Positions 35,620-46,940 of a stretch of DNA of 64,000 nucleotides are shown one piece after another. The position numbers were made by a program, and so were the translations under genes. Below the pieces are notes generated by a model. The model had not been told where the DNA came from, made no database searches, and saw nothing but the letters and a program-made list of their open reading frames with translations. The number at the start of each line of letters is the position of its first letter. Position 1 is the stretch's first letter. Source of the DNA: Platycnemis pennipes (Eukaryota > Arthropoda > Insecta > Odonata > Platycnemididae); assembly GCA_933228895.1 (NCBI GenBank), contig OW121846.1, positions 147,888,746-147,952,745 on the forward strand. The letters are read 5' to 3'.

Positions 35620-37050
35620 TCCAGCGTGATTTTGGCATTAAGCTTTTTAAGCCCATTTGCGGCTTTAGCCTCCCAAGGTTATTTTTATTATTATGAAGAG
35701 GTAGGAGTTTTTTCTGAAGTTTAAGCTGATGGAGGATCATATTAACGTTATTGGTTATGGCTAGTTCATGACTTTGCCAAGAAAAGTTGCATTCCACGTT
35801 GACCCCAAGGTTTTTAACATTATTTGAATATAATAATCCAGCTTCACCAACTGATACCTTAGGAATCGCTTTAGCATTGACTTCTGCGAGTAATTTTAAA
35901 TTTGCCAGAAGTATTGACTTACTTTTGCTACAGTTCAGTTCAAAATTGTTATTTACAGCCCGTACATTTTAGTATGAACATCCTGGTTTACTTTGGCGAT
36001 TTCATCATACAAATGATCCAAATGGTAATGATAGTAAATTTGCAGGTCGTCACCGTACATCATATATTTACTGTTTATAATACAACGAGGAAGATCAAGG
36101 ACATACAGAGAAAAAAAGAGAGTGCCGAGCACAGAGCCCTGAGGTACTCCACGAGGAATATTAGTCCAGTGCGATGTATTACCATTTCTGTCTTTCACAG
36201 CCTGCTGTCGCTCATTCAGATATGAGTAAAACCAATTAAGTGAGGGGCTCGAGAAGTTAAGATCTTTTATCCTTTGGAGAGGTAGAGCATGATTAACAAG
36301 GCCAAATTCATTCGTGAAATAAAATAAGACAAGTATGGTGATCATATGTTTAGCAACAGCACGACGCAAATCGTCTGTAACTTTGAGTAGTGCTTACTAA
36401 GCAGAAGAGTTTTCTCGGAAACCAGATTGGAAAGGATCATTGAAGTTTTTATGGTTTAATTAGTCGGTGACTTGTTGAAAAACAATCCGTTCCAGACATT
36501 TATAGAGGGTGTATACGGTGGAGATTGGGCGATCATCGCGAGGAGTGGTTGGTGTTTTTGCCTTTTTAATTGGTGCAATAAGTGACGATTTCCAAACCTT
36601 TTGGAATTCTACCAATATTAGGGAGAAATTAAAGATGTCGAGTATTACTGGGAATAGTGTAGTAGACGAAGCTTTTATAAATGTCATTGAGATACTATCA
36701 ACTGCAACTGAACGTTTTGCCGAGAGATAGTGTTTTACGTAAGGTATCTGGTGTTTCATGTTGGAAAAAGAGACCTTCATTATTGTAGGGTACAAGTGGA
36801 TCCAGATTGGACAGATTGAACACGCCCGCAATGGCATTTACGTCAGAGGCAGCTGTAGAGTGCGTGTTCAGATCATCCAGCGAGAGATCGAGCGTCGGTT
36901 GATTGTCGCGCCGCTGCACAACGCCAACACCCCTCAGTTCCTTCCAAACCTGGTTATGCTGAGCCAAGTTTGAAAAGGTAGATGAGTAATATTGTCTTTT
37001 GGCTTTTGTCACGGAACATTTCACCCGATTCCGCGGTGCGATGAACTCGG
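35620..37050 (-). mobile_element. LINE-E ORF2, RT half
   Basis: This is Jockey/CR1-type reverse transcriptase on the minus strand. It reads CSVTKAKRQYYSSTFSNLA, VWKELRGVGVV, AIAGVFNLSNL, KVWKSSLIAPIKKAKTPTTP, RPISTVYTLYKCLERIVFQQ, PSLNWFYSYLNERQQAV, motif B IPRGVPQGSVLGTLFFSLYV, motif C MMYGDDLQIYYH, then NVKNLGVNVECNFSW and LQKKLLPLH. It is interrupted on the 5' side by another LINE (37055-37374) and resumes at 37375. The 3' side abuts the RLE LINE near 35610-35620, without a recognisable tail. Confidence 0.8.
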
Positions 37051-37054
37051 TGTA

Positions 37055-37374
37055 GAGAGACAGATTGTCTTTCCGATAGATTTAAAATGTCATTTTTCCC
37101 ACGTACCATAAGAGAGAGCAATAGGCAGCTTAGAAAAGGGATAGGTAGGTGAAATATGGTCAGAGTAGTCTGTAGTATATCATGCATGTAATAACAATCA
37201 ATAATCTTTTTCTTATTTCGTAGATATTAACCATCTAGCTGCATGTGACCCTATCATCTAGCATATCTCCATTAAATATCCTAGTTCCATGTCAATAGTA
37301 CATGTTTGGTGAACTTCACCCCCTGCCACACACCCTCGTGGTAGCTCGCAGAGTATTACGTAGATGTAGATGTA
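37055..37374 (+). mobile_element. LINE-A-like 3' end nested in LINE-E
   Basis: It begins inside the LINE coding end (RDRLSFR, VIFPTYHKREQ-like, matching the DCRTDRFKM-FFPRTIRERN block of LINE-A). It ends with TTCACCCCCTGCCACACACC, CTCGTGGTAGCTCGCAGAG and ACGTAGATGTAGATGTA. LINE-E coding sequence flanks it on both sides (SPRNRVKCSVTKAK on one side, KIRRIFIRTKSPA on the other), so it inserted into LINE-E after that element was already in place. Confidence 0.85.
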
Positions 37375-38530
37375 TAGGCAGCGGGGCTTTTTGTGCGTAT
37401 GAAAATTCTACGTATTTTATCTAGTTCCATCATTTTTTGTTTTATGTCATTTGTCAGCCATGGGGCTGAGAATCCGCGAGGTTTACAAGTACGCCAGGCG
37501 GCATGACGATATAAACTGTCCAATAATTTTAAATTGAAAAAATCCAATTTAGAATAGATAGAGGTGGAACTAAATAAAGTTTGCCATTCAATAGAGGGTA
37601 GGTCCGTTTGGAACTTCACTGCATTATAGTTTTTCACATCGCGGTAAACAATTTTAGGTGAAATCGTACCAGATATATTAAATTTATGAGAAATATAGAT
37701 TTTATCATGTGCGGAAATAAAGGGCACGGGAGATTAATAAAATGCTGAGAATTTTTCTGGAGTCTCTACCATGCAGAGGTCAAGTAGGGTATGACTGTTT
37801 TCAGTGTGATGAGTTGGTTGTGTTGAGGCAAGATAAAGATTATAACTATGTATGAAGTTCCATGAAAATGAAGAATAATAGCTTTCCGTAACATATCAGC
37901 ATTAAAGTTACCAACTATTACAATATTTTTAAAATTAGGACTAAATGTAATGTAACCATGTTCAATATCAATTAAGGATTCAACACATGGATGTCTATAA
38001 ATAACAACTAAAAGAAGCTTTGAAAAATTAAAGCCATAAAATTCAAGGATTATGAACCCTTGGCGGGTTTCATAGGCTTCCGAAGAGGTCAACAGCACCG
38101 ATGAACGGAGACGATGATGAACGGAGACGCCGAGCGCACCTTTCCCGACCCGGTCGTGTCTGATTAAGCAGCAGTCGGCGAGCTCAACCATATTATCTGG
38201 GACACTAGGCCTTGACCAGGTTTCGGTCAAACAGATTATATCGGCTGAGCCGGAAGAAAAATGGTACCGGAATTAATCAATGTGGCATAGTAAGGATTGA
38301 CAGTTAACTAGGCATATGATGATTTCACTGTTTGTGGATTTGACTGTAGGACTTTGAATATTTGAGGATATACTACTTTGGATATATAAGGATAAACGCG
38401 TCAAGTTTGAATTGCCCGCATCATTCGGGCACTCTCCCTCTTGAGCCTTCAAATTCATGCCATTGAAGGGCATGGAGATCGTATTCATTTCACTCCCATC
38501 ATACTCCCTTGCAAATATTTTCATAAATTT
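37375..38530 (-). mobile_element. LINE-E ORF2, endonuclease half
   Basis: The minus strand shows ICLVNCQSLLCHID (start of the APE-type endonuclease), ICLTETWSRPSVPDN, KLLLVVIYRHPCVESL and IVIVGNFNADML (active-site GxFN block). Then comes a linker, AWRTCKPRGFSAPWLTNDIK, leading into KMMELDKIRRIFIRTKSPA where the nested LINE interrupts. Stops and frameshifts break the frame in at least two places (about 38274 and 37766). Confidence 0.8.
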
Positions 38531-38861
38531 TTAATATTTATTTTATTTAAATATTTAAATATTTTCATAATACTTTCTCTGATCCCTAAATATTTGAGTT
38601 TACCATTCTTCTTAAGCTCTCTCGCCTTTGCATAAACTTTGCGATTTACCGCACTGAGTGATTCATTAACATAAATAATGTTGTCAGGGGAATCACTCAA
38701 ACCAATGTCTTTTGTTGAAAAACCTCCTTTTTACTTGTCGAGCTTCCAGTATTTCTCGAACTAAATTCGATCCCGTGAATCGAATCCGGAAGGAAGGAGG
38801 TCTGCTGTTGGGTTGGTTTGAAGGGCTCTTAAGTCTGTAGACATTATCGATATCACTAGCT

Positions 38862-39347
38862 TCAAGTTTGACCCCAAGTGCCAGCCCAACTTGACAGACT
38901 AGGGCAATGCCTCACCAGACTTAAAGGGAATCCCATGAATTTTTGCGACATTCCGTAGATTGTCTCCCATGTGTTCAACTGAGCTTCTAGGTTACTGACT
39001 CGCTTTAACAAAATTTCATTTTCGGCCACCATGCCGTCAAATTTACTATTGATATTTGATCGTGACTCGTTAATGAGATAAATAGTTTTTCTATGTTCGT
39101 TGATTAGGCATTCCCAGGTTGATATAACTTTCTTTAGTTTACTTATTTCGTGTTTTCTAGAATTCACAAACTCACTTTGGTCTTCCTGGATCACTTTGAC
39201 GCGGTCCAATAACTCCTTTAGGATAGGATTGGAAACCACATGTTGACTCTTGTCGTGGCGAGATCCAGGGTCGTCCCAGGCACGATTTGAGTCCTCCAGC
39301 AGCTGCAAATCAGCTTCACTGACCGAGGCGCAAGCAGAGTGGAACAC
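38862..39347 (-). CDS. LINE-E ORF1 fragment, coiled coil
   Basis: This is a 161-residue frame upstream of the LINE-E endonuclease in the same orientation. It contains a long heptad-like region (LKELLDRVKVIQEDQSEFV ... VISTWECLI ... VAENEILLKRVSNLEAQLNT) typical of the RNA-binding ORF1 proteins of Jockey/I-type LINEs, which assemble as multimers around their RNA. The C-terminal RNA-binding part was not found; the frame ends about 330 bp before the endonuclease begins. Confidence 0.55.
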   Translation of the reverse strand: MFHSACASVSEADLQLLEDSNRAWDDPGSRHDKSQHVVSNPILKELLDRVKVIQEDQSEFVNSRKHEISKLKKVISTWECLINEHRKTIYLINESRSNINSKFDGMVAENEILLKRVSNLEAQLNTWETIYGMSQKFMGFPLSLVRHCPSLSSWAGTWGQT

Positions 39348-39519
39348 TTTTTCCTGTCCTCATCTTTTGACATTTTTTACGCAAATGTTTCATTGCTTTC
39401 CTGTGTATATAATGCCGTGAGGTGGATAACCATTTTCAGCATCGCAAATCGCCATATTTTCATTCCATACTTCCCACGTTTACTGGGTATATTCTGGGTA
39501 ATTGTCGTTCGTCCTCGAT

Positions 39520-39893
39520 ATGGTTTACCCATCCCGGGAGTTCCCCAGGGTAGCGTAGTAGGTCCGCTTCTATTTCTTTTATACATAAACGATTTGGGTA
39601 CCGTAGTTAGTAGTAACCTTAGACTTTTTGCAGACGATGCGGTGGTGTACAGGGGTATATCAAACGAAGAGGACACGAAATCACTTAGCAAGGATTTACA
39701 TGCAATTCAAGAGTGGTGTGACAATGGCAGTTAGCACTTAACCTTAAAATGTGTGTAGCTATCAATTTTTGGAGAAGGAATAATTCGATAGAGTGTACCT
39801 ATAAAATTAGTAACACGAAGATCGAAAACGTTGAAACCATAAGATATTTAGGTGTAACAATCACTAAGGATTTATCGTGGGGAAGACACGTGT
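39520..39893 (+). mobile_element. LINE-A RT fragment, 5' and 3' truncated
   Basis: It reads [40 protein letters not shown] and SLSKDLHAIQEWC, ending abruptly at GGGGAAGACACG at 39893. It is closely similar to 29222-29550 and the minus-strand copy at 56850-57809. The next LINE-A copy begins with its 5' UTR right at this break, suggesting insertion of one LINE-A copy into another. Confidence 0.8.
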
Positions 39894-40090
39894 TTTAGGC
39901 ATTTCTTAGTTGTGTACTGAGTTGTGTAAAGAATCTAGGTGTTTTCTGTTCCTTGTATTAATATATCTGAAGTTTATTTATAATCGAACAGTACTGCGTC
40001 CAACGTAGTTTAGCTTCCATAGCTTAGTGGTTGTAAATTATACTATATAGTCTTTTCATAGCTTAGTTTTCGGGGAAAAGTGTGATTAGG

Positions 40091-41050
40091 ATGTCTTTGA
40101 ATCGGTCTTCTGTCGCGGCGCTCGATAATTCAGGCGAACGAGCGGCTCTAAGAGCCCGTATCGCCGAGTTGGAGAGAATCGTGTCGGAGCTCCGGTCGAA
40201 GGTTGAAGGGAGGGTATCTGTCTCTGAGAGTGCTGGAGTTTTGGGTGGACTCATTAGTGAGGTTTCAACCGTCACTGCACCGCTAAGTGAAGATGTAGCG
40301 CCAGCCCCAAAGCCCGATGAGTGGAGGGTAGTTACTCTGAGTAGCGGAGGTGTAAGGCTGCGGCGCGGAGTGGAGTGTGCAGAGGCAACTCCTCTCCCCG
40401 TCTCGAATAGGTTTCAGGCGCTTCCTATAGATGTCGCCGAGATTCCTGCAGCCGGCCCCGTCGCTACTGCCAGAGCTCTACCGAGGAGAAGCCGTCAGGG
40501 TGGGAAGGGGGGGATGCTAGTGATAGGAAGTAGTAAAATTCGGCGTGTGATGGCTCCTTTGCGGAGAAGGGCAGACCGCGAGGGTGTTACCCATGGCTTA
40601 ACGTCTTGGTGCATCCCCAGTGGCGGTATTCCTCAGGTGACGAAGGCGATGGGAGCGGCGGTTGCGGGCACGAAGTTCTCTAGGCTGCAGGTCGTGGCCC
40701 ACGTAGGCGTCAACGATGCCACCGACCGCAGACCCGAGGAGATTCTGCATTCCTTCAAGGAATTGAACTCTGAGGTGAAGCGGGTAAGTGAATTCGCGGG
40801 CGTTGAACTGGCGCTGTCAATTTGTAGTCTGGTCCCAAGGATCGATCGTGGAACTCTGATTTGGCGTCGAGTAGTAGACATAAATCAGAGGCTACGCCAT
40901 TTCTGTAAGGACATTGGAGCCTCCTTCGTTGACCTTCAGCCGTCGCTTCGGTCATATAGGCACCCTTTAAACCGCTCTGGAGTTCATTACACTCCGGACG
41001 CCGCCAAACGCGTGGCGGATAGGATATTAGATCATTGCAGGCCTTTTTAA
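40091..41050 (+). CDS. LINE-A ORF1: coiled coil plus SGNH/esterase-like domain
   Basis: This is an intact frame of 319 codons from the ATG at 40091 (an in-frame GTG lies 9 bp upstream). Residues about 15-45 are heptad-like (ARIAELERIVSELRSKVEGR); the middle is Pro/Ala/Arg-rich. From about residue 135 comes a domain with blocks in SGNH-hydrolase order: MLVIGSSKIRR (block I, GSS in place of GDS), VVAHVGVND (GxND block III) and NRSGVHYTPDAAKRVADRIL (block V, His kept, the usual Asp three residues before it replaced by Ser). Esterase-type ORF1 proteins are known from CR1/L2 LINEs. The altered Asp positions leave activity doubtful. Its intactness beside a broken ORF2 is notable. Confidence 0.8.
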   Translation: MSLNRSSVAALDNSGERAALRARIAELERIVSELRSKVEGRVSVSESAGVLGGLISEVSTVTAPLSEDVAPAPKPDEWRVVTLSSGGVRLRRGVECAEATPLPVSNRFQALPIDVAEIPAAGPVATARALPRRSRQGGKGGMLVIGSSKIRRVMAPLRRRADREGVTHGLTSWCIPSGGIPQVTKAMGAAVAGTKFSRLQVVAHVGVNDATDRRPEEILHSFKELNSEVKRVSEFAGVELALSICSLVPRIDRGTLIWRRVVDINQRLRHFCKDIGASFVDLQPSLRSYRHPLNRSGVHYTPDAAKRVADRILDHCRPF

Positions 41051-41697
41051 GGGTAGATGGTAGGGTAGAGAGTAGGTCATGTAATGGGGTAAATAACTTC
41101 TCGTTGCCAGTCGCTTCATCGGCTAACTTTCGGGTAGAAAAAACGTGTAAAAACAGCTTTAACAAGTCGACTGTAATTCTAAAAAAGTGGCGTTATAACT
41201 GTGGTCGTACTGAATTGTCGTAGTTTGAAAATTAAAATTGCAGATTTTCATCACCTCATCGAATCCACCGACGCAGATGTAATTATAGGAACTGAGAGCT
41301 AGCTATATAAATATATCGCAGATAATGAAATGTTCCCGATATCATTCAAAATTTACAGGAAAGATAGAGACAGAAGACCAGGAGGAGGAGTTTTTATCGC
41401 CGTGAAGGATTGTCTTACTAGTAGAAGGGAGTCTATATTTAATTGTCAAGTAGAAAGCGTTTGGTGTTCCATACAAGGTCCTCAAGCAAAAAAGGTTTAC
41501 CTATGTGCATATTATAGACCACCGGATTCAGGCATAAATTCAATATTAGAACTAGAAAATCAAATATGGGAATTAATTCAACACAATAATGACCGTCACA
41601 TCATCATCGGGGGGATTTCAATCTTCCATCCATAGACTGGGACACGTGTAGCAATGGTGCGTCACTGCCATAAGGCCAATGCGTATAGGTTTCTGGA

Positions 41698-42574
41698 AAA
41701 AGCGCCACCGGCTGGCTTCGTGTCAGGAGGCTACGGGTCCCGGGAACTGCGAGAAAATCGTGAGAAGCGAGAAAATCGCGAAACGCGAGAATAACGCGAG
41801 ACGCTTGCCGCTAGGTTTGAATCCTAATTAAGTCACTATTTCGATTTGCTCTCATTTAACATTACAATTTCCAAACTATTTTGCTGATTTGAATAGAATC
41901 TTACGGAAAACAACGATTTTTATCCCCTTTAAGATATTACTAATGAATCCCCATAGTGTAAAGAAATGGGCTAACTTTTGATAGGACCGAAGGAACTAGT
42001 CGAGGTCAGCTGGAAGGTGATAACCAGGAATACTGTAATGATAAAAGCCAGCATTTGACGAAAAAATATTTATTAACATCAAAACAAAATCACAATACAA
42101 AACAAATCATTCAAAGTAGAATACCGACATTTAGTAAAAGTAGATTGGTGCAAATAAACACTCTTATTTGGTCAAACACCAGACAATGATATGGAATAGG
42201 ATATGGAAATAGGATATGGAATTCATATGGTTTAACAGAAATCACTAATTACATAACATGGCATATTTCACACACAACTCAAATTAAATGTGGATGACTA
42301 GCATTTGGCAAAAAGTAGGTAATATTGATGTATAATCCTCTGATGCATGGAAAAGAGAAACTTGCAATAAATAATAGATGAACTTCCTAAACCTGCTGTA
42401 GTACCAAGACTGTAGTATCTATGCCTGGAATGATTCAGGTCAACCTGAATCATTCCAGGCATAGGTCAACCTGAATACATCAAAGGATGAAACAGTAAAC
42501 AAAAAACCATAACAAATCCACTGAGCTCTGTGAGACCTTTCTACACACCTTTTCCTCTCATGCACTTCATCAAT
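41698..42574. mobile_element. ~0.9-kb insertion in LINE-A ORF2, non-coding
   Basis: LINE-A coding sequence stops after ANAYRFLE at about 41697 and resumes at about 42575, so everything between is foreign. The left part contains clustered GCGAGAAAATCG-like units (41748-41803), and the middle is AT-rich. The right part has a perfect palindrome (42419-42464). No ORF or transposase was recognised; it is probably a non-autonomous element. No TIR or target duplication could be confirmed. Confidence 0.6.
42419..42464. repeat. 22-bp perfect inverted repeat, 2-nt spacer
   Basis: The arms 42419-42440 and 42443-42464 are exact complements (ATGCCTGGAATGATTCAGGT core). A partial third copy, GGTCAACCTGAAT, follows at 42464-42476. 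Confidence 0.9.
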
Positions 42575-44034
42575 CAGTAACAGCCCCAACCAGAGAAAAA
42601 AAAACTCTCGAATTCCTCGCAACAAATATACCCCAACAGATTGTAAATATATAAGTACCGATGAGGGAATCAGTGATCATAAAATTGTAAAAGCAACATT
42701 TTCTTTTAGAACTAACAAAAATAACGAATCCAAGAGAAAAATATACTTGTTCGATAGGGCGGACTACGATGGAATGAAAGCAGAGTTGCAGAATTCGTTC
42801 AGCGAATTTCAAGAAGCAAGTTTAATGAAAGATACTGAGACCTTGTGGCAATTATTCCTCGAGGTTATTCACTCAGCAGTTAACATGTATATACCGAGTA
42901 AATTAAAAAAGATGAATGCAGAGCCCCGGTGGTATAACGCGGCGGTACGGAAATCTTTAAAACAACAGAGCATTTGCCATGCTAGACTGAAAAAAGCGCG
43001 GAAAAAACACCCCCTCATGAGCTTAACAAAATCATTATAAATTATAAAACTTGCAAACACTTAGCGAAAAAAGAAATTCGAAGAGCCTTAGCTGACTTTA
43101 AAAGTAAAATTCTAGGGAAGTATTTGAATGAAAATCCAAAAGCATTTTGGTCGTATGTAAGAGAAGTTCAAGGAAATAAATCTACTATAGAAACTCTTAG
43201 GGATGAGAATGGAGAAAAAATAAATGATAGTCTGGAAAAAGCTAATAAGTTAAACACATATTTCCAAAGCGTTTTCACTACCAGAACTTTAGATCCAATT
43301 GAACCACTAAATAAACATTTCAAACGCCCGAAATTGCTATTGAGTCTCACGGTATAGAGAATCAACTAAAACACATAAACACCAATAAATCCCCCGGCCC
43401 TGGCCAAATTCCGGCACGGGTTTATAAGACACTAGCATCAGAAATATCACCTTACTTAGAAATAATATTTCGTAAATCGTTATCTGAGCATGTGGTTCCC
43501 AAGGACTGGAAAATGGCTAATATTACACCTTTATTCAAATCCGGCGATAGAGAAGATCCTAGCAACTATAGACCTATCTCACTAACATTGATATCGTGTA
43601 AGATAATGGAACATATAATAGTTAGTTCGATTATGGGACACTTGGATAGAGAAAATTTGTTATTTAATAACCAACACGGTTTCCGAAAATCTAAGTCATG
43701 CGAAACGCAATTGGCACTCTTTGTACACGACTTATTAGTTTCGGGAGAAAATAATGCTCATGTTGATGCGATATTCCTAGATTTTAAAAAAGCCTTTGAT
43801 AGAGTACCTCATGACAGATTGCTCTTAAAGCTCGAAAGTTACGGTATAGAATAACAAGTAGTATGCTGGAGTAATCAATTCTTAGTTGGCCGCGAACAGA
43901 GAGTTACTATATACGGTATCATGTCCAATATAGTTAGTGTCACATCAGGTGTTCCCCAGGGAAGTGTGATAGGCCCACTTTTATTTCTTTTATATATCAA
44001 TGACCTCGGAAACAAATCTGATAATGAGGAAATC

Positions 44035-44331
44035 GTGATTTTTTGTGAATCGTGAATCGTCTTTTCTTTTTCATTTCTTCGTCCACTTTCTGCACCGAAT
44101 CATCAGTGATCACTGAGGGTCGCCCACTCCGTTCCTCATCATGAACGTTCCCACGGCCACCTTTTAAAGCTTTTACCCATTTCCGTACCATGCCATCACT
44201 CATAATGTTTTGCCCGTAAACTTAACAAATTTGACGGTAAATTTCTACTGCTTTCACACCTTTGGCACTAAGAAAACGAATAACTGATCGCATTTCACAG
44301 TCGGCGGGATTCTCAATCGGCGGTGGCATTT
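44035..44331 (-). pseudogene. mariner transposase N-terminal fragment
   Basis: From the ATG at 44329 the minus strand reads MPPPIENPADCEMRSVIRFL and SAKGVKAVEIYRQIC, then a stop near 44222, then MSDGMVRKWVKALKGGRGNV and DEERSGRPSVITDDSVQ. This is the paired helix-turn-helix DNA-binding region of a mariner (Mos1/SETMAR-type) transposase; the DDD catalytic domain is missing. The fragment terminates against LINE-A ORF2 at about 44010-44035, with a small direct duplication of GTGAATCGTG at the junction. Upstream TIR sequence could not be confirmed. Confidence 0.85.
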
Positions 44332-44619
44332 TAAACACGCACAAAGAGACATAATGACAATCGATTGTTGCCGAAATGGCATTTGTGGCTTGCCAACAGA
44401 TGTAAATACACGGTGCGCATGCGCGGTGCACCGACCGAAACTCTGACTAGAATTTGAAAACGGTACTTACTTAAAAAACATGTCTCGTATCATCATATTT
44501 GTCGAGAGCTCTTAAATTACATCAATTTTCAAATTAGTCAACACGAAGCTTACCTTGATGGGGGAAGAGAGAGCTCAACAGGTTTTGAGGAAAAGGAGAG
44601 AGGAATAGGTAGATGATTG

Positions 44620-44810
44620 GGACAAAGGAGTCACCTGCGGTCCCTTTCCCCGGGACACCTGACGGTTCCACGAAGGCCTGGTCTGCAGAAAATCGCAGAG
44701 CGACAATTTTAAACGGGGGTGTTCCGAAAGAGGCCACACCCTGATTTGACCCCGGGATAAACTCGAGAGCCGAGCGCTCCATTCGCTAGGTCACCACGCC
44801 CCTGATAAAC
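44620..44810 (-). repeat. tRNA-derived SINE-like repeat
   Basis: On the minus strand GGTGACCTAGCGAATGGAGC (A-box-like), GCTCGGCTCTCGAGTTTATC and CCGGGGTCAAATCAGG (B-box-like) lie in the order and spacing of a tRNA, followed by a body GTGTGGCCTCTTTCGGAAC. It is degenerate. Confidence 0.5.
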
Positions 44811-45239
44811 ATTACAAGGTATTCAAATTATTGCATATTTAATTGCCTGCATGTATTCCCCACCATCAACACACCTCACATGAACCCGCGGGAGAGTAAC
44901 ATTGTCCTACAGTACATGGTTGTTGCAGCCATTGTGCTATAAAGACCAATGGCTGAGATGCTTTGATCAACACTCCTTTTTGAAAACAATAATTCTCTTG
45001 AATCCCGTTATCCTTAATGCCTACCGCGCTTCCTACGGTTTTAGCCCGTAAAATAACGGGATTAGTGGACATGTGTAATAGACGATGCAACTGCTGCATC
45101 CCTTCCCTTACCTCAGTTGACGTTGGAGTGAAATAAAACATAAATAGATGAGGTGTGATTCGAATCAACGGCCTTTAGGCAACAACGATGGCACGTCACC
45201 AACATGGTCATCATCGTTGATACTTAATTTTTACATGCT

Positions 45240-45394
45240 TTTAGTAGGCCTTTTTACTATGTAGATACTAATAACCTAGTTGCCTGAGACACTATAGTAG
45301 CATGTTTGCATGTTTTTAGTGCATGCTTGGTGATCTTCACCCAGAGCCACACACCCTCGCAGTGACTTGCAGTGTATCGTTTAGATGTAGATGT
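45240..45394 (+). mobile_element. LINE-A 3' UTR end (plus), tail-to-tail partner
   Basis: It ends GGTGATCTTCACCCAGAGCC, ACACACCCTCGCAGTGACTT and TTTAGATGTAGATGTA at 45394. The next base starts a minus-strand LINE-A copy. Confidence 0.75.
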
Positions 45395-46170
45395 ATCTAC
45401 GTAGTAGTTAAGGGACTAGTTGTTAATACATGCACCACGCACTACAGACTACTCTAAAATATTTCCCCTTCCTATCACTTTGCTATGCTGCACATTGTGT
45501 TCTGTAATAGTACGGGGGAAAATTACATTTTGAATCTATCTGTACGACAATCTATCTCTCCAATCTTATTTATCTGGTCGAATGTAGCATACTACGCTGG
45601 AGTTTTTGATATATGCCTAAAATCTTCAGCAAAGCTATCCTCTTTAAATTTCTGAAAAATATTTAATCTGTACTTTAACCGACGCTCTGATAATTCCACC
45701 CTAATTCTTGTATTAATTCTGAAACACTACTCAACCTATCGTAACACCTTTTGACGAACCTAGCTGCTCTACGCTGCACACAGTCTAGTTCTCTGATCAA
45801 ATCTAATTCATTCGGATCCCATTCACTGGGTACATACTCAAGGTGGGGCCTAATCAGTGAAAAGTAGCATCGCTCTTTTGTCTTCTCATCACATTTCTCA
45901 AGTTATCTTTTTATAAATCCTAGCTCTCTCATCACTCGGCTGCATATCTCCCGGATGTGTCTACCCCACGATAAATCTTTAGTGATTTTTTCACCAAAAT
46001 ACCTTTTGGTTTCAACGCTTGAATGATACCATGTGTAGCAACTCTCTGCTCTCGCCCACTTAAGAATTCTTTTACCCAACCTTCAACGTCTTTATTTATA
46101 CCAAAACTCTCTAACTTCAAGATTAATTTGTCAGGAGGAACTTTATCGAAAGCCTTTCCTGCTATTCTTA
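45395..46170 (-). mobile_element. LINE-A ORF2 3' part (minus), internally deleted
   Basis: The minus strand reads KAFDKVPPDKLILKLESFGI, VEGWVKEFLSGREQRV, then a jump to TKRYFGEKI-like, and KKSLKIYRGVDTSGRYAA. Then come KCDEKTKERCYFSLI, ELDCVQRRAARFVKRCYDRL and the end of the protein near 45530. Motifs B and C are deleted between GIIQ and ALKPKGILVKK at about 46020. The 3' UTR follows to 45395 without a stem-loop, so the terminus is lost at the junction. Confidence 0.8.
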
Positions 46171-46940
46171 AATTTAAAAGGAATGGAGATCCCAAGATTC
46201 CGTTAGCTCTGACTGATGCTGATAATTTCCAAAAATTAAATTATTAGTTCATAAATGGAAACACAACAGTGTTCAACCTTACAATCGGCTTGGTTTTCGA
46301 GGGTAAAGTTTACCAATTATACCCAACGGCGAGTGACGTCAACACTTCAAGGTAGGGGGGAAAGTTTTTTCCAAGTGCCACAAAACACGTTCAGCGTGTG
46401 TTGAACAGGTCTTCTCCTCCTACCTTTTGGCATCCCATCATTTGGGCCTGTGATTGAGACCGGACAGAGGTTAGCGTGGAATTCCGGTCGCCACTTGAGT
46501 GTCTGGTGGGAAGGGATATCGAATTCCTCATTCGGATGGGACGTTAATCAATGGATCCTTTGGATGATTTTGTTGGGAACGAGCTAATTTTGACGATGAG
46601 ATTTTATGTTCATTCCTCTTTCATAACCTTAATGCTGCTAATTACTTCCGATTTCGGTGTCCTTCTCTAAAAACAACGACAGCAGCAACTGTTTCATATA
46701 GGGGGCCAAGTGCCTCGACGTTCGGTCGCCAAAAACGAGAATTTGTTTTTAAGGTGATTTGATTGATAAGGTTATATCGCACCATGTGACCTCATGCAAT
46801 CCAAACTTAACCCTGAATAAAAGCGCAATATCCGTATCGGTACTCGAACTATAGAACTTTAGTTGTTGCCAAGCACCGCTCAGGCTGCCGCGGCCGACCC
46901 GCTGATAACTGGGTAATTAGGGGACACAATAGGCCCACGA
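46171..46940. other. Mostly unassigned; possible SINE at its end
   Basis: No gene was recognised. At about 46840-46912 the minus strand has a tRNA-like GCGGCAGCCTGAGCGGTGCT and AGTTCGAGTACCG (B-box-like), suggesting a SINE fragment. Confidence 0.4.

Larger units (their letters stand above)
39894..44009 (+). mobile_element. LINE-A, 5'-complete, 3'-truncated copy (CR1/L2-like)
   Basis: The order of parts is 5' UTR (39894-40090), ORF1 (40091-41050), 145-bp spacer, and ORF2 (41196-44009) with endonuclease and RT. It is interrupted by a foreign segment at about 41698-42574 and cut off after [11 protein letters not shown] by a mariner fragment, so the catalytic FADD block, C-terminus, 3' UTR and tail are missing here. 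Other copies in the window (56850-57809 and 29222-30223) supply those parts of the family. It is the only copy in the window with ORF1. Confidence 0.85.
41196..44009 (+). pseudogene. LINE-A ORF2 (APE endonuclease + reverse transcriptase), disrupted
   Basis: The N-terminus reads VVLNCRSLKIKIADFHHLIE and DADVIIGTES, then a TAG near 41300, RRPGGGVFIAVKD, VYLCAYYRPPDSG and HIIIGG plus (shifted) FNLPSIDWDT. After the insertion it resumes TLEFLATN ... DEGISDHKIVKATF (SDH endonuclease motif). The RT part has NPKAFWSYVREVQGNKS, NTNKSPGPGQIPARVYK, DWKMANITPLFKSGDREDPS, NYRPISLTLISCKIME, QHGFRKSKSCETQLALF, motif A IFLDFKKAFDRVPHDRL and motif [21 protein letters not shown]. The frame breaks at about 41615, 43330 and 43852 (TAA). 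It ends before motif C. Confidence 0.85.

Noticed and set aside
43997..44431. Complete mariner transposon
   Set aside because: Only the N-terminal DNA-binding region is present; the catalytic domain and paired TIRs are missing.
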